From: Oscillatoria sp. FACHB-1406
GTDB taxonomy: Bacteria > Cyanobacteriota > Cyanobacteriia > Cyanobacteriales > Spirulinaceae
Direction of reading: 5' to 3'
NCBI RefSeq assembly: GCF_014698145.1
Contig: NZ_JACJSM010000012.1
Location: forward strand, 80,187 to 144,186
DNA: 64,000 nucleotides
In this document: positions 27,139 through 35,314 of the stretch, piece by piece
Layout of the letters: every line of letters begins with the position of its first letter
How positions within the stretch are numbered: position 1 is the first letter of the stretch
The notes under the pieces: generated by a model
What the model saw: the letters and a program-made list of their open reading frames with translations, nothing else
The model's database searches: none
Told to the model about the DNA's origin: nothing
Position numbers and translations under genes: made by a program

Positions 27139-27333
27139 CGCGATATCCTTAACAAAATTTATGAATTTCAATCTTCTGTTAGTCTAACCAAAGATACGAA
27201 CCGAAGCAGCGCGATCGCGTGCCGTAAAATCCGTCCTATCGGTTCGGTTTTCACAAACTCTCTAGTAGAGAACGTTTGTAGCTCGCCGTCAGGTAAAATC
27301 AAGATTAATAAGGTTCAGACTCAAGCAATACTG

Positions 27334-27843
27334 ATGAAGAATCAGCCGTTCCTCTCAATCTCAAAACGTTTACTGCACGTCGTTGCCTCAATTGTACTCG
27401 GAATTTTCGTTTGGAGCGCGATCGCGCCGTCCGCCCTCGCCACAGATTACGATAACGTCACCATGATTGGTGCGGATTTTTCTAATCGAGACTTGAGCGA
27501 TTCGAGTTTTGCTCACGCTAATCTGCGCGAGAGCGACTTCAGCAATTCTAATTTAGAAGAAGTCAGTTTCTTCTCCTCCAACCTCTCTGGAGCGAACTTT
27601 GAGGGCGCTAATCTGCGCAACGCCACCCTCGGTTCGACTCGCCTCACTCGCACTAACTTTAAAAACGCCATCCTCGAAGGAGCATTTGCCATGAATGCCA
27701 TGTTCAAAGGTGCAAGCATTGAGGGAGCCGATTTTACTGACGTGCTGCTGCGTCAAGATGAAATCGATATGTTGTGCGAAGTTGCCAGCGGAACTAATCC
27801 CACTACTAAGCGCAATACTCGCGAGACCTTAATGTGTTTGTAG
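27334..27843 (+). CDS. Secreted pentapeptide-repeat protein (thylakoid-lumen type)
   Basis: A 169-residue protein: signal peptide of about 37 residues ending 'APSALA', then about 16 pentapeptide units of the A(D/N)LXX type (for example 'FSNRDLSDSSFAHANLRESD'). The C-terminal 'LLRQDEIDMLCEVASGTNP' with two cysteines resembles the tail of plant and cyanobacterial lumenal pentapeptide proteins. It should fold as a right-handed quadrilateral beta-helix in the lumen or periplasm; role unknown. Confidence 0.9.
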   Translation: MKNQPFLSISKRLLHVVASIVLGIFVWSAIAPSALATDYDNVTMIGADFSNRDLSDSSFAHANLRESDFSNSNLEEVSFFSSNLSGANFEGANLRNATLGSTRLTRTNFKNAILEGAFAMNAMFKGASIEGADFTDVLLRQDEIDMLCEVASGTNPTTKRNTRETLMCL

Positions 27844-27872
27844 AAATTATGAATAATGAATAGTGAATTATG

Positions 27873-28018
27873 AATAATGAATAGTGAATAATGAATGCTA
27901 AGTTACTGAGTGCTGAGCGATCGATTGCGAACTCTGAATTTCATAATTCCCATTCAATCATTCACAATTCATAACTCATAACTCATCATTCATCATTCAT
28001 TATTCACTATTCATTATT
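27873..28018. repeat. Perfect 25-bp inverted repeat between convergent genes
   Basis: 27873-27897 (AATAATGAATAGTGAATAATG plus AATG) is the exact reverse complement of 27994-28018, with a 96-base loop. The arms are made of degenerate GAATAATGAATAGT units similar to the other dispersed repeats. It separates two convergent pentapeptide-repeat genes and could end transcripts from both sides. Confidence 0.85.
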
Positions 28019-28024
28019 TAAAAT

Positions 28025-29317
28025 TCATCTTCCCAACCGATTAGGAATATCTCCACATCCTCCCGGAATCGTGGCTCGCGTTTCTTCTCCGCCCCAAGCG
28101 CATAGATAGCAGCGCTGTTCCTCATTCAATCGCTGTAGGTTAGTGAAGTCGGCTTTTTCCACCACTGCTCCGGTATAAGCACCTGTTTCGTAGTCGGGGC
28201 GATGGAGGCGACTGCGGGGACTGGCAGTTTCCAACCTTCCATAAAATAGGCGAACGCTCTTAAAATCCACGCCGATTAAATTTGCTTCATAAAGAATGCT
28301 GCGTGCAAAATTCGCCTTGACTAAATCGCAACCGCTGAAGTTAGCGCGCACAAAATTCGCATCGCTCAAATCCGACCAGCGCAAGTCCGTTTCCGACAAG
28401 TCTGCCCCCGCCAGCATTACGCCCAACTCAATCACGCGCACGCCGTTTTCGCGGTCTTCTTGATAACCCCCCACACCGTCAGAAATCGGTCGTCCCAGTT
28501 GCCAATCTCGTTTAAGGGGAGTTAGAAGCCGCGATTGGGACAAAAAGCGCAGAATTTTCGCTTTTCCAGCCGCATCGACGCTGCCTAAAATAGCGGCAGT
28601 TCGTCCTTCAGCAAAGGCGCGTTCTTGGGGCAAATCTTCGAGCAATCCTTCTTCATCGAGGGCGAGTTCGGAGATGCCTTGGAAGTAAGCATCGATGGTT
28701 TGTTGCTGGGTAATCGCGTTTTGACGAATGGTGAGATCTTTGGAGATGACGTACTGTTCCCAAGCGACGTAAACGGCGAGCAACGCAATCATGATTTGTC
28801 CGAGCGCGCCAAACCATTCCGCCCAAGAGCCAAATTCATCCCATTTAATTTGGGTAAGCCAATAACTGACGAAGCGATAAAGACCGAGAAATTTGAGCAA
28901 ACCAACGCTCGCGATCGCTGCTGTAATTAAAGCAAATAAGGTCTGCCGTTCGTGGGGGGTAAAAAATTGACCCAGCCAATCGCGCAGGGCGGGCAAAATT
29001 TCGCGCAGAGAGAGTAACAGGGCAACAATAGCCCCTGAAAGCCCGATCCAAGTATTATTGAGGAATAGGCCCACAATCATAATCGCGATCGCAATGATTG
29101 TCAGCCACGCTCGAGAAACCTCTCCCGAATCTATCGCTATCTTTCCAATCTTGGTTTGCGGAACTATGCGATTACTCTGACGAATGCCTTTGCCAAAAGC
29201 CGCAAGTTCGAGGGGAATGTCGCGATCGTCTTTTTGCCCGTCTTGTTCGCTATTCGTCGATGCGTTGGATGGGGGTTCGGGATTGGAAGGGGCAGAATTG
29301 GGGGGCTGCATCGTCAT
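28025..29317 (-). CDS. Membrane-anchored pentapeptide-repeat protein
   Basis: A 430-residue protein. A Pro/Asn/Ser-rich N-terminus (~35 residues) is followed by two hydrophobic pairs (residues ~70-105 and ~125-155), another span near 170-190, a ~100-residue helical section and then pentapeptide repeats near 310-365 ('LAGADLSETDLRWSDLSDANF'). The C-terminus has three Cys ('RCYLCAWGG', 'GGCGDIP'). I recognise the layout as a conserved cyanobacterial protein of unknown function. Starts at 29317 or the ATG two codons inside. Confidence 0.82.
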   Translation of the reverse strand: MTMQPPNSAPSNPEPPSNASTNSEQDGQKDDRDIPLELAAFGKGIRQSNRIVPQTKIGKIAIDSGEVSRAWLTIIAIAIMIVGLFLNNTWIGLSGAIVALLLSLREILPALRDWLGQFFTPHERQTLFALITAAIASVGLLKFLGLYRFVSYWLTQIKWDEFGSWAEWFGALGQIMIALLAVYVAWEQYVISKDLTIRQNAITQQQTIDAYFQGISELALDEEGLLEDLPQERAFAEGRTAAILGSVDAAGKAKILRFLSQSRLLTPLKRDWQLGRPISDGVGGYQEDRENGVRVIELGVMLAGADLSETDLRWSDLSDANFVRANFSGCDLVKANFARSILYEANLIGVDFKSVRLFYGRLETASPRSRLHRPDYETGAYTGAVVEKADFTNLQRLNEEQRCYLCAWGGEETRATIPGGCGDIPNRLGR

Positions 29318-29332
29318 TTCAGTTGTCAGTCG

Positions 29333-29352
29333 TCAGTCAACAGTCAACAGTC
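29333..29352. repeat. Short heptamer repeat, CAACAGT type
   Basis: Two to three consecutive units of AGTCAAC in phase. This heptamer is known from cyanobacterial short tandem repeats (STRR class). Confidence 0.55.
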
Positions 29353-29466
29353 GCTCTCCCATCTTACGCCGATCTCTGCCGATCCCAACAGGCATCCTAA
29401 TAGAATGCCCTCGCATTAACGGGACTTTAGCCGAAATCTAGGTCAAAAAGAACTGAAAGCCTTATC

Positions 29467-29566
29467 TAGCATTTTTCGTTGGCGTGAGGTACACCGCGCG
29501 GGCGAATGCTATTCGCCCCTACCCATCTATTGCAATTTTTGTACCTCATCTATTTGAAAAATGCTA
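29467..29566. mobile_element. MITE-like element, copy 2
   Basis: 100 bp with terminal inverted repeats: left TAGCATTTTTC, 8 bases, GAGGTAC; right GTACCTC, 8 bases, GAAAAATGCTA. These are exact reverse complements apart from the 8-base spacers. Internal hairpin GGGCGAAT-gct-ATTCGCCC. Shares its left ~60 bases and its right end with copy 1. It ends in TATATAG next to the toxin remnant. Confidence 0.78.
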
Positions 29567-29607
29567 TATAGCGGTAAAAATTAGTGCGCGCTCTTCCTTG
29601 CCCCTAC

Positions 29608-29703
29608 TTATACGCATCCCCACAAGAACCAATTATTGTTAAGAATTCGATACATCCTTTCAAGATATCTTTGAGCCTTTTTAAGCAGGATATAATCAGC
29701 CAC
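29608..29703 (-). pseudogene. Remnant of a RelE/ParE-type toxin
   Basis: A GTG at 29703 overlaps the last codons of the upstream antitoxin-like gene by 8 bases, the usual coupling for toxin-antitoxin pairs. It encodes 'MADYILLKKAQRYLERM', which resembles the start of RelE-superfamily toxins, then runs for 14 unrelated residues to a stop. The rest of the toxin is absent; the MITE-like element lies 42 bases downstream. Reading as a decayed toxin is inference from 17 residues and gene overlap. Confidence 0.5.
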
Positions 29704-29947
29704 GTTTTTCTCCAAACAACCTTTGCTTAAGTTCTTGGGAAGAAATACCGCGATCGCGACCGGCTAAATAATCTTGCCATGCAGCTTCACTAGCTGCCAG
29801 TTCTTCAGTCGTTAGGGTTTCGGAGTCTTCTTCAGCTTCTCTCGAAATGTTGACCAGCGTTTTTAACTCTTCGAGCAGCCGTAGCTTGTCTGAGAAAGTC
29901 AGATTTTTAACTTGACTCAGCACATTGTTATAAACAGTCATAGACAC
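29696..29947 (-). CDS. Antitoxin-like small protein (orphaned)
   Basis: An 83-residue acidic protein: 'VYNNVLSQVKNLTFSDKLRLLEELKTLV' then an acidic linker and 'EAAWQDYLAGRDRGISSQELKQRLFG'. This layout is common to cyanobacterial antitoxins of RelE/ParE-like modules: N-terminal dimerisation helix and a C-terminal toxin-wrapping tail. The downstream toxin frame begins normally in an 8-base overlap but is truncated, so the protein may now be an orphan. Confidence 0.65.
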   Translation of the reverse strand: MSMTVYNNVLSQVKNLTFSDKLRLLEELKTLVNISREAEEDSETLTTEELAASEAAWQDYLAGRDRGISSQELKQRLFGEKRG

Positions 29948-30043
29948 TCTTGCTCTGGGAATTTCTACCTCAAGTCTAACGTACCGAATCGTGACTCCGG
30001 AGCGAGACCGGCGTGCGCGGAAACTCGATCTGTACGGTTAATT

Positions 30044-32197
30044 CTATTCTTCTTTTACCCCGGAACTGTCTGCTGGCAGCACGGGAACGCGAGCGTATTT
30101 TAAGCCGGTAATTCCTTGCAGGGATTCGACGCTACCAGAATCAATTTTGCAGCCTATCGAGCCTTCCCGGACTAAATAGCGCAAATACTGATGGTATTCC
30201 GTCCACTCGTCGGGAGTTGAGTAAACGAGGGTTAACATTCCAGGACGCGCGATCGGCAGATTTTCTTTTGTATCTTTGGCGCGATCGATGTGCTTTTTGA
30301 TGATTTCCGATCGCGTTTCCCGAAGTTTGGTACTGCTACCGGCTAAGTCGCGAATTTCCACCATTTTCTGGCTTTTCTCGTCATAAACCAGATCCAAAGT
30401 CGTATTTTGTACGAGAACGAGGTGAGAGACTTCTAAGGGAATATCGAGGCGATCGCGTATTTCCATCGCGGCTCGGGCGCAGTTGCAAATTGCGCGCAGG
30501 TGTTCGTAGCGCAAGCTGTGGAGGTGAAAGAGAGAAAATCGAGCCTGAATAGAAGCACCGATATAAAGTTGCGCAGAAATGCCGTTTTCTTGCTCTAAAT
30601 GGCAGTAATGAGGCAAAATTTCTTGCATTTTGAGTTGATGTTGTTCCCAAGTCAGGCGCAAGCGCTCTTGAATCGCTTCGGCGCTGCGATCGTAGCGATC
30701 GCGTCCTTGCATGACGGAACGATGTTCGTTAGCGCAAGCTGCTTCGTAAGCTTCCAGGGCGCTTGCGGTTTGGGCGCTGCACTGACGAAAATAGTCGCAA
30801 TAAACCTCGAAATGCTGTTTGAGATAATCGAGCGCGCCGATCTCATCTTCGGTTTTCATCTCCCGGGACAAGCGATCGGCATACAGTTGCAAGTCGATCG
30901 CGAGTTGTCCGATAAATCCGGCTTGAGGTTCTAGCATCGCGGCTTCTACAACCCCCAGCGCAAGGCTAAACTGCTTCAGGAGATCCGCTCGAATCGCTAA
31001 ATCGCGATCGCGCTCGAAATCGCCCATCCGCAGGGCTGCATAAAGCGGATAAACATCGCTACAAATAATCGGTTCCGGGGATAGTCCGAAACTGCGGCGC
31101 TCGGCTTCCTGGAGAAAACGCCCCTCCAAGGCGGGATGAATCCGTGCAAAGGATTCTGGGGCGGTGCGGCGGAACGGCACTTTTAAGGCGGGAACGAGGC
31201 TTTGAGCGCGATCGGCATCGAGGCGATCGAAGCGATCGGCGCGATCGCTAACCACTGCAATACAACCCAACCAAAGACTTGACAAATCCTGTTCGTTGTG
31301 TATTGATTCCCGCCAGAGGGGAATAATGAGGAGGGAACGAACGCCCGCTTCCAGCAGTAATTCTTCGAGTTCTGTCGGGCAATCGCGCTCGAGGTTCGGC
31401 ACGTTCCAAATGCGGTGAGATTCGGCGGCGCGGCGGAAGTGAGAACCTTCTAAAATATCTAACGGCAGCGTTTCATCTTCTTGTAACTCGCCCTGCCAAT
31501 CGAAGAGAATACGCGCGCGATTGTCGCTGACACTGACAAGCAGGTGTCCGGAAGCGCGAAACAGCGATCGCAACTGTTCGCCCAGTTTAGCAAACGCCTG
31601 GGGTTCGACGAAGGAATTTTGCGCGATCGCCCACGCCATCAAGCGTTGAACTTGCTCGCGCGCTGTAATATCCAACCCTTCCCACAGCAATTGTCCCGTA
31701 ACGCGGTAATTCGACCAGCGAATTTTTTCTTCCCAAAACTGCGATGAAATCGTTTCTTCGCTCAGCCATTGCGCGAAATCGATATCGACGAATTCATCGA
31801 GATCCGGATCGATGCGTTCGACTTTGAGATCCTGCGATCGCAACCAAAATTCCACATAACGCACCTGAGAACCACGCACCGCTACCACAATCGGTTCGTC
31901 GAGAAACTGCCAATCGCCCCCTTCTAGCTGGTAAATATCTCGCAGGATCGGGCGCAGCAAATGGCGGTGATAGAGTCGTTCTTGCATTGCTTCGTCAAAA
32001 TCGACGAAGAGATCGCACAATCGCCTTCCCTCTACTGTTGGCGTTCCCATCACCTCGGTAAAAGCAGCGTTAGCTTCCCGAACGGCTAGCGTAGCGGAAT
32101 CCAGTAGCGCGATCGCGAACTGACTGTGTTGTCCGACAGCACTCAACCAGTCCGCACGTCGGGAATAAGAATTAGCATTTGTAGAAGTGTCGAGCAT
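30044..32197 (-). CDS. PAS/GAF-domain regulatory protein without kinase domain
   Basis: A 717-residue soluble protein. Residues ~20-125 look like a PAS module ('FAIALLDSATLAVREANAAF'), residues ~195-345 like a GAF module ('LRSLFRASGHLLVSVSDNRARILF' region to 'WLGCIAVVSDRADRFD'). The C-terminal ~350 residues are mostly helical with many charged residues and no histidine kinase, GGDEF or output motif I can name. Probably a conserved cyanobacterial sensor/scaffold of unknown role. ATG at 32197; monocistronic by position. Confidence 0.7.
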   Translation of the reverse strand: MLDTSTNANSYSRRADWLSAVGQHSQFAIALLDSATLAVREANAAFTEVMGTPTVEGRRLCDLFVDFDEAMQERLYHRHLLRPILRDIYQLEGGDWQFLDEPIVVAVRGSQVRYVEFWLRSQDLKVERIDPDLDEFVDIDFAQWLSEETISSQFWEEKIRWSNYRVTGQLLWEGLDITAREQVQRLMAWAIAQNSFVEPQAFAKLGEQLRSLFRASGHLLVSVSDNRARILFDWQGELQEDETLPLDILEGSHFRRAAESHRIWNVPNLERDCPTELEELLLEAGVRSLLIIPLWRESIHNEQDLSSLWLGCIAVVSDRADRFDRLDADRAQSLVPALKVPFRRTAPESFARIHPALEGRFLQEAERRSFGLSPEPIICSDVYPLYAALRMGDFERDRDLAIRADLLKQFSLALGVVEAAMLEPQAGFIGQLAIDLQLYADRLSREMKTEDEIGALDYLKQHFEVYCDYFRQCSAQTASALEAYEAACANEHRSVMQGRDRYDRSAEAIQERLRLTWEQHQLKMQEILPHYCHLEQENGISAQLYIGASIQARFSLFHLHSLRYEHLRAICNCARAAMEIRDRLDIPLEVSHLVLVQNTTLDLVYDEKSQKMVEIRDLAGSSTKLRETRSEIIKKHIDRAKDTKENLPIARPGMLTLVYSTPDEWTEYHQYLRYLVREGSIGCKIDSGSVESLQGITGLKYARVPVLPADSSGVKEE

Positions 32198-32313
32198 GGG
32201 ATTTCTGGAGGCGAGAGGGAGACTGCAATAGCACTATTCATATTGATACGTCTCTCAAACCCACCGTTCAGTATATTTTTATCAGTATATTTTTAGCTCG
32301 ATCGCTATAAAAA

Positions 32314-32398
32314 CGGAGAGGGTGGGATTTGAACCCACGGACTCTTTCGAGTCACTCGATTTCAAGTCGAGCGCAATCGACCACTCTGCCACCTCTCC
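32314..32398 (-). tRNA. tRNA-Ser (anticodon UGA)
   Basis: Read on the minus strand it begins GGAGAGGTGGCAGAGTGG and ends with the matching CCTCTCC plus discriminator G. The anticodon loop is CTTGAAA between CTCGA and TCGAG, giving UGA; a long variable arm (GACTCGAAAGAGTC) and the TTCAAAT T-loop mark a class II serine tRNA. CCA is not encoded. Confidence 0.97.
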
Positions 32399-32426
32399 AA
32401 TAGCTCCTATCATAGCAAGTGTTGGT

Positions 32427-33326
32427 TTAATTTTCACAGGTGTAGAGGGTTTTGCGGGACGCAACCGCGCCGGTTTCATCCGCCCACACGAGATCGATGC
32501 GCTTAACTTCGCCTGCTTGCAGAGATACCAACGAAAAGTTGCGCCAAGTGCGATCGCTCGATTGTTCGGTGCGGGGAACGACGGCTGCATTGTAGTACAC
32601 CGTTCCATCCGGCGGCGTACAAACTGCAACCCGCGATCGCTCTTTTGTGTGGCGCAAACTGTGGTGCATATGGCCGAAGGTCACTAACGGAATGCGCCGC
32701 CCCCCAGCGCGGACTTTCGAGATCGCATCAGCAAAATCCGGATCGCCGAAATCGCCCCCTTCCGGAAACCAATCTTTCCCGCAAATATCCTCGGCGCGAT
32801 CGCCTAATCCGAACGGGCCATTATGACCCAGAAAAACGATCGTGTCGCAAGCTGCTTCTCGAGCGGCAGCAACAATTCTCTCCGTTGATTCCGTAAAACT
32901 ACTGATACTGTAGCGCTCGCGATAAAACTTCTCATTCTTCCATTCCTGACCGCCCCAACTAAACGGGCGACTCCCCACCACCGACAGTCCCAACTCCGGA
33001 AAATCGCGATAGCTGAAGCCAACGTGAGCATCTCCTAATAAATCTAACTGCTGTTGGACGCGATCCTCTTTCTTGCGATTGTAGGGGGCGCGCTTGATTC
33101 CCCAAGGCGAGGCACTGTACCACGCATCATGATTTCCCGCGATCGCGGCAAACGGCACTGGAGTCGCCGCAACCTGCCGCACCACCTCCACCGACTCATT
33201 GCCAAAATCGCCCACAAACAGCGCGAGATCGACTCCTAAATGCTGTAGCGCCGCGCCATCTCCCTCATCCCATCGATCGTGAATATCGCCGATAACCGCG
33301 ATCGTAATCTCTCCCTCTCGTGCCAT
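32427..33326 (-). CDS. Metallophosphoesterase (calcineurin-like), cyanobacterial/plastid type
   Basis: A 299-residue phosphoesterase with the dimetal-site motifs in order: 'GDIHDRWD', 'VGDFGNE', 'AGNHDAW', 'FLGHNGPFG' and 'TFGHMHHS'. It matches a family I remember as restricted to cyanobacteria and plants (TIGR04168-like). Substrate unknown; the fold acts on phosphomono- or diesters with Mn/Fe. The tRNA gene lies just downstream on the same strand. Confidence 0.9.
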   Translation of the reverse strand: MAREGEITIAVIGDIHDRWDEGDGAALQHLGVDLALFVGDFGNESVEVVRQVAATPVPFAAIAGNHDAWYSASPWGIKRAPYNRKKEDRVQQQLDLLGDAHVGFSYRDFPELGLSVVGSRPFSWGGQEWKNEKFYRERYSISSFTESTERIVAAAREAACDTIVFLGHNGPFGLGDRAEDICGKDWFPEGGDFGDPDFADAISKVRAGGRRIPLVTFGHMHHSLRHTKERSRVAVCTPPDGTVYYNAAVVPRTEQSSDRTWRNFSLVSLQAGEVKRIDLVWADETGAVASRKTLYTCEN

Positions 33327-33463
33327 ACTTACTTCTCGACAAACGCTCTTTCCTAGGATATCGATTTTTCACGCAGGTCGTTTTCTCTCGGCGATCGCTT
33401 CAGGAGATTCGACCTCTACACGAGTTGGAGTTAACAGGATCCTTTCCAGTTGGGTCTAGCAAT

Positions 33464-33500
33464 GAAGAATCCCCGCACTTCTAGGGCGGAGACTGTCAAG
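33464..33500 (+). mobile_element. Solo IS200/IS605-type end
   Basis: GAAGAATCCCCGCACTTCTA followed by GGGCGGAGACTGTCAAG resembles the right-end hairpin of cyanobacterial IS200/IS605 elements and matches the motif at 62655-62691. No transposase gene is next to it, so this is a relic end. Confidence 0.45.
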
Positions 33501-34062
33501 AATTCTGTTGCGACTTCGAGGGTAAATCTAGAAAGTCGCGAATTTCCTTGGCACAGCGCTTACACTCAAACCAACGCAGAGACAGTCCAAACATCGGATG
33601 CAAAAATAACAGACTGCCCCGAATTAACATCAGCTTGGATAAGAGCGACATATTCGAGAAGTCCTGTTTCCCTTGGGACAGTAGAATGATGACTCGATGG
33701 GGCTGGAAGAGAACTCGATCCATCACAATGACATCGGCAACTTTTTTCAAGGGATACTCCACGAGTTTTTTCCCCCATAAAGTGCGTTGCTCGAACCTTA
33801 ATTTCCCCGTGATTTTATTCAGCCGTAGGGTTCTAATTCTTCCTTCCAGTGCGATCGCGCCGGTTAATAATCCTGCGAGGATGACGAGCAAAATGATACT
33901 CAGGATTGCGATCCGTGGATCGTCTTGATTGGGAGAACCTTTGAGCGCAAAAAAGCTGAGAAGCGCCAAAAACTTGAGCGTTAAGTAACTCAGCGCTAAC
34001 CATGTTCCCCAAGGAACATAGCGCATCGTCAGAGTATTGGAGGTGCGTTGAACTAATTTCAT
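33496..34062 (-). CDS. Hypothetical membrane protein
   Basis: A 188-residue protein with two hydrophobic segments (residues ~18-42 and ~50-75), then ~110 residues with alternating hydrophobic/charged strands ('RTLRLNKITGKLRFEQRTLW', 'EYPLKKVADVIVM') reminiscent of a membrane-tethered PH-like beta domain. The tail has 'CKRCAKEIRDFLDLP'. I do not recognise the family; function unknown. Confidence 0.65.
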   Translation of the reverse strand: MKLVQRTSNTLTMRYVPWGTWLALSYLTLKFLALLSFFALKGSPNQDDPRIAILSIILLVILAGLLTGAIALEGRIRTLRLNKITGKLRFEQRTLWGKKLVEYPLKKVADVIVMDRVLFQPHRVIILLSQGKQDFSNMSLLSKLMLIRGSLLFLHPMFGLSLRWFECKRCAKEIRDFLDLPSKSQQNS

Positions 34063-34257
34063 TAGTCTACGGAGTTTGCTCTCGTTTGGCTTTGCGCAAA
34101 TCGCAATGCTTATCCATCCAGACTATCTCAGAATTTTGCAACTATCCAACAGATGGATTAATTCCGAGCTAAGACGAAGAAAACCAAGCCAACTAGAGAA
34201 CCAACGGAAAACCCCTCCAATTTGTAGATTGAGGAACCCGTCGAGCGATTAACGAGC

Positions 34258-35046
34258 CTAAGAGTGGGGACGAAATTGCTGCTCGATCGCGCGTACCACA
34301 GCCCAGCGCGGTAAAAAGCGAGAAATGTTCGCAACGAATTGATTGGACATTTCCCCCGGAACTAGCGTACAATCGCCGCGCTCCAGCGCTTCCAAGCTTT
34401 GACGCACCACGACTTCCGGCGAGAGCGATTGCTTGTTGGCTTCTTGGGCGTTTTTGAACGGATTAAAGCCTGCAACCTCAAAAAACTTCGTTTTCGTCGG
34501 CCCGGGACAAACCGCGAGGATTTTTACGCCCGTGTTGCGATTCTCTCCCCAGAGTGCCTCGCTAAAGTGGAGGACAAAAGCTTTACTGGCGCTGTAAATG
34601 GCGAGGTAAGGTATGGGTTGAAAGCCAGCGATCGAAGAAATATTGATAATTTGTCCGGAACCGCGCTGCTGCATCGGAGGAAGGAAATGATAAGTCAAAT
34701 CCACCAACGCCAGAATGTTGAGTTGAATCATTTTTAGCTGCTTGTCGCGGGAGTTTTCAGTAAATGGTCCGTAATCGCCGAATCCAGCATTGTTGATTAA
34801 AGTGTCGATCGCAACGCCTGCTTCTGTCACCGCTGCCACGACTTCGGGAACCGCATCCGCTTGCGTCAAATCTTTAGCAATAACCTCAACTCTCACGCCG
34901 TGGCGATCGCGCAGTTCCCCTGCTAAGGCTTCCAGTGTATCGCGAGATCGCGCCACCAACACCAAATCCAGCTTGCGCTCGGCCAGCACCCGAGCGTAAG
35001 TCTCCCCAATCCCCGATGAAGCACCTGTAATTAACGCGGTAGCCAT
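34258..35046 (-). CDS. Short-chain dehydrogenase/reductase (SDR)
   Basis: A 262-residue NAD(P)-dependent oxidoreductase. Cofactor motif 'TGASSGIGETYA' at the N-terminus, 'NNAGFGDYG', catalytic Ser in 'INISSIAGFQ', and 'YSASKAF' (YxxxK). The 'CPGPTKTKFFEVAG' segment and basic C-terminus resemble the DltE/YqjQ-like SDR group. Substrate unknown. Confidence 0.93.
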   Translation of the reverse strand: MATALITGASSGIGETYARVLAERKLDLVLVARSRDTLEALAGELRDRHGVRVEVIAKDLTQADAVPEVVAAVTEAGVAIDTLINNAGFGDYGPFTENSRDKQLKMIQLNILALVDLTYHFLPPMQQRGSGQIINISSIAGFQPIPYLAIYSASKAFVLHFSEALWGENRNTGVKILAVCPGPTKTKFFEVAGFNPFKNAQEANKQSLSPEVVVRQSLEALERGDCTLVPGEMSNQFVANISRFLPRWAVVRAIEQQFRPHS

Positions 35047-35314
35047 AAACTAATGATTTTTTACGATAACTTTTTCAAAAATTTTGGGAGTGCGAACCTC
35101 CTCCCTCGCGGTTCTCCTCGAAAACGAGTATCTTCGCTCGCTGTTCTTGTCCGTATTAATAGCGTACAATGATAATGAAGAATCATGTAGTTCTGTATAC
35201 AACTGCTTAAAAAACGCTAAAAACAAAATGAGATCGAACTAGGTACTAGAACCTAGAGCGCTCGAAAGTTAGCCATTTCCTCCTGGAGTGGAGGGGAGAA
35301 CAACCCGTAACAAA

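Larger units (their letters stand above)
29318..29607. other. Intergenic region with heptamer run and MITE-like element
   Basis: No coding gene. Contains a short (CAACAGT)-type heptamer run around 29333-29352 and the second MITE-like element at 29467-29566, then the end of a toxin remnant. Confidence 0.7.
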
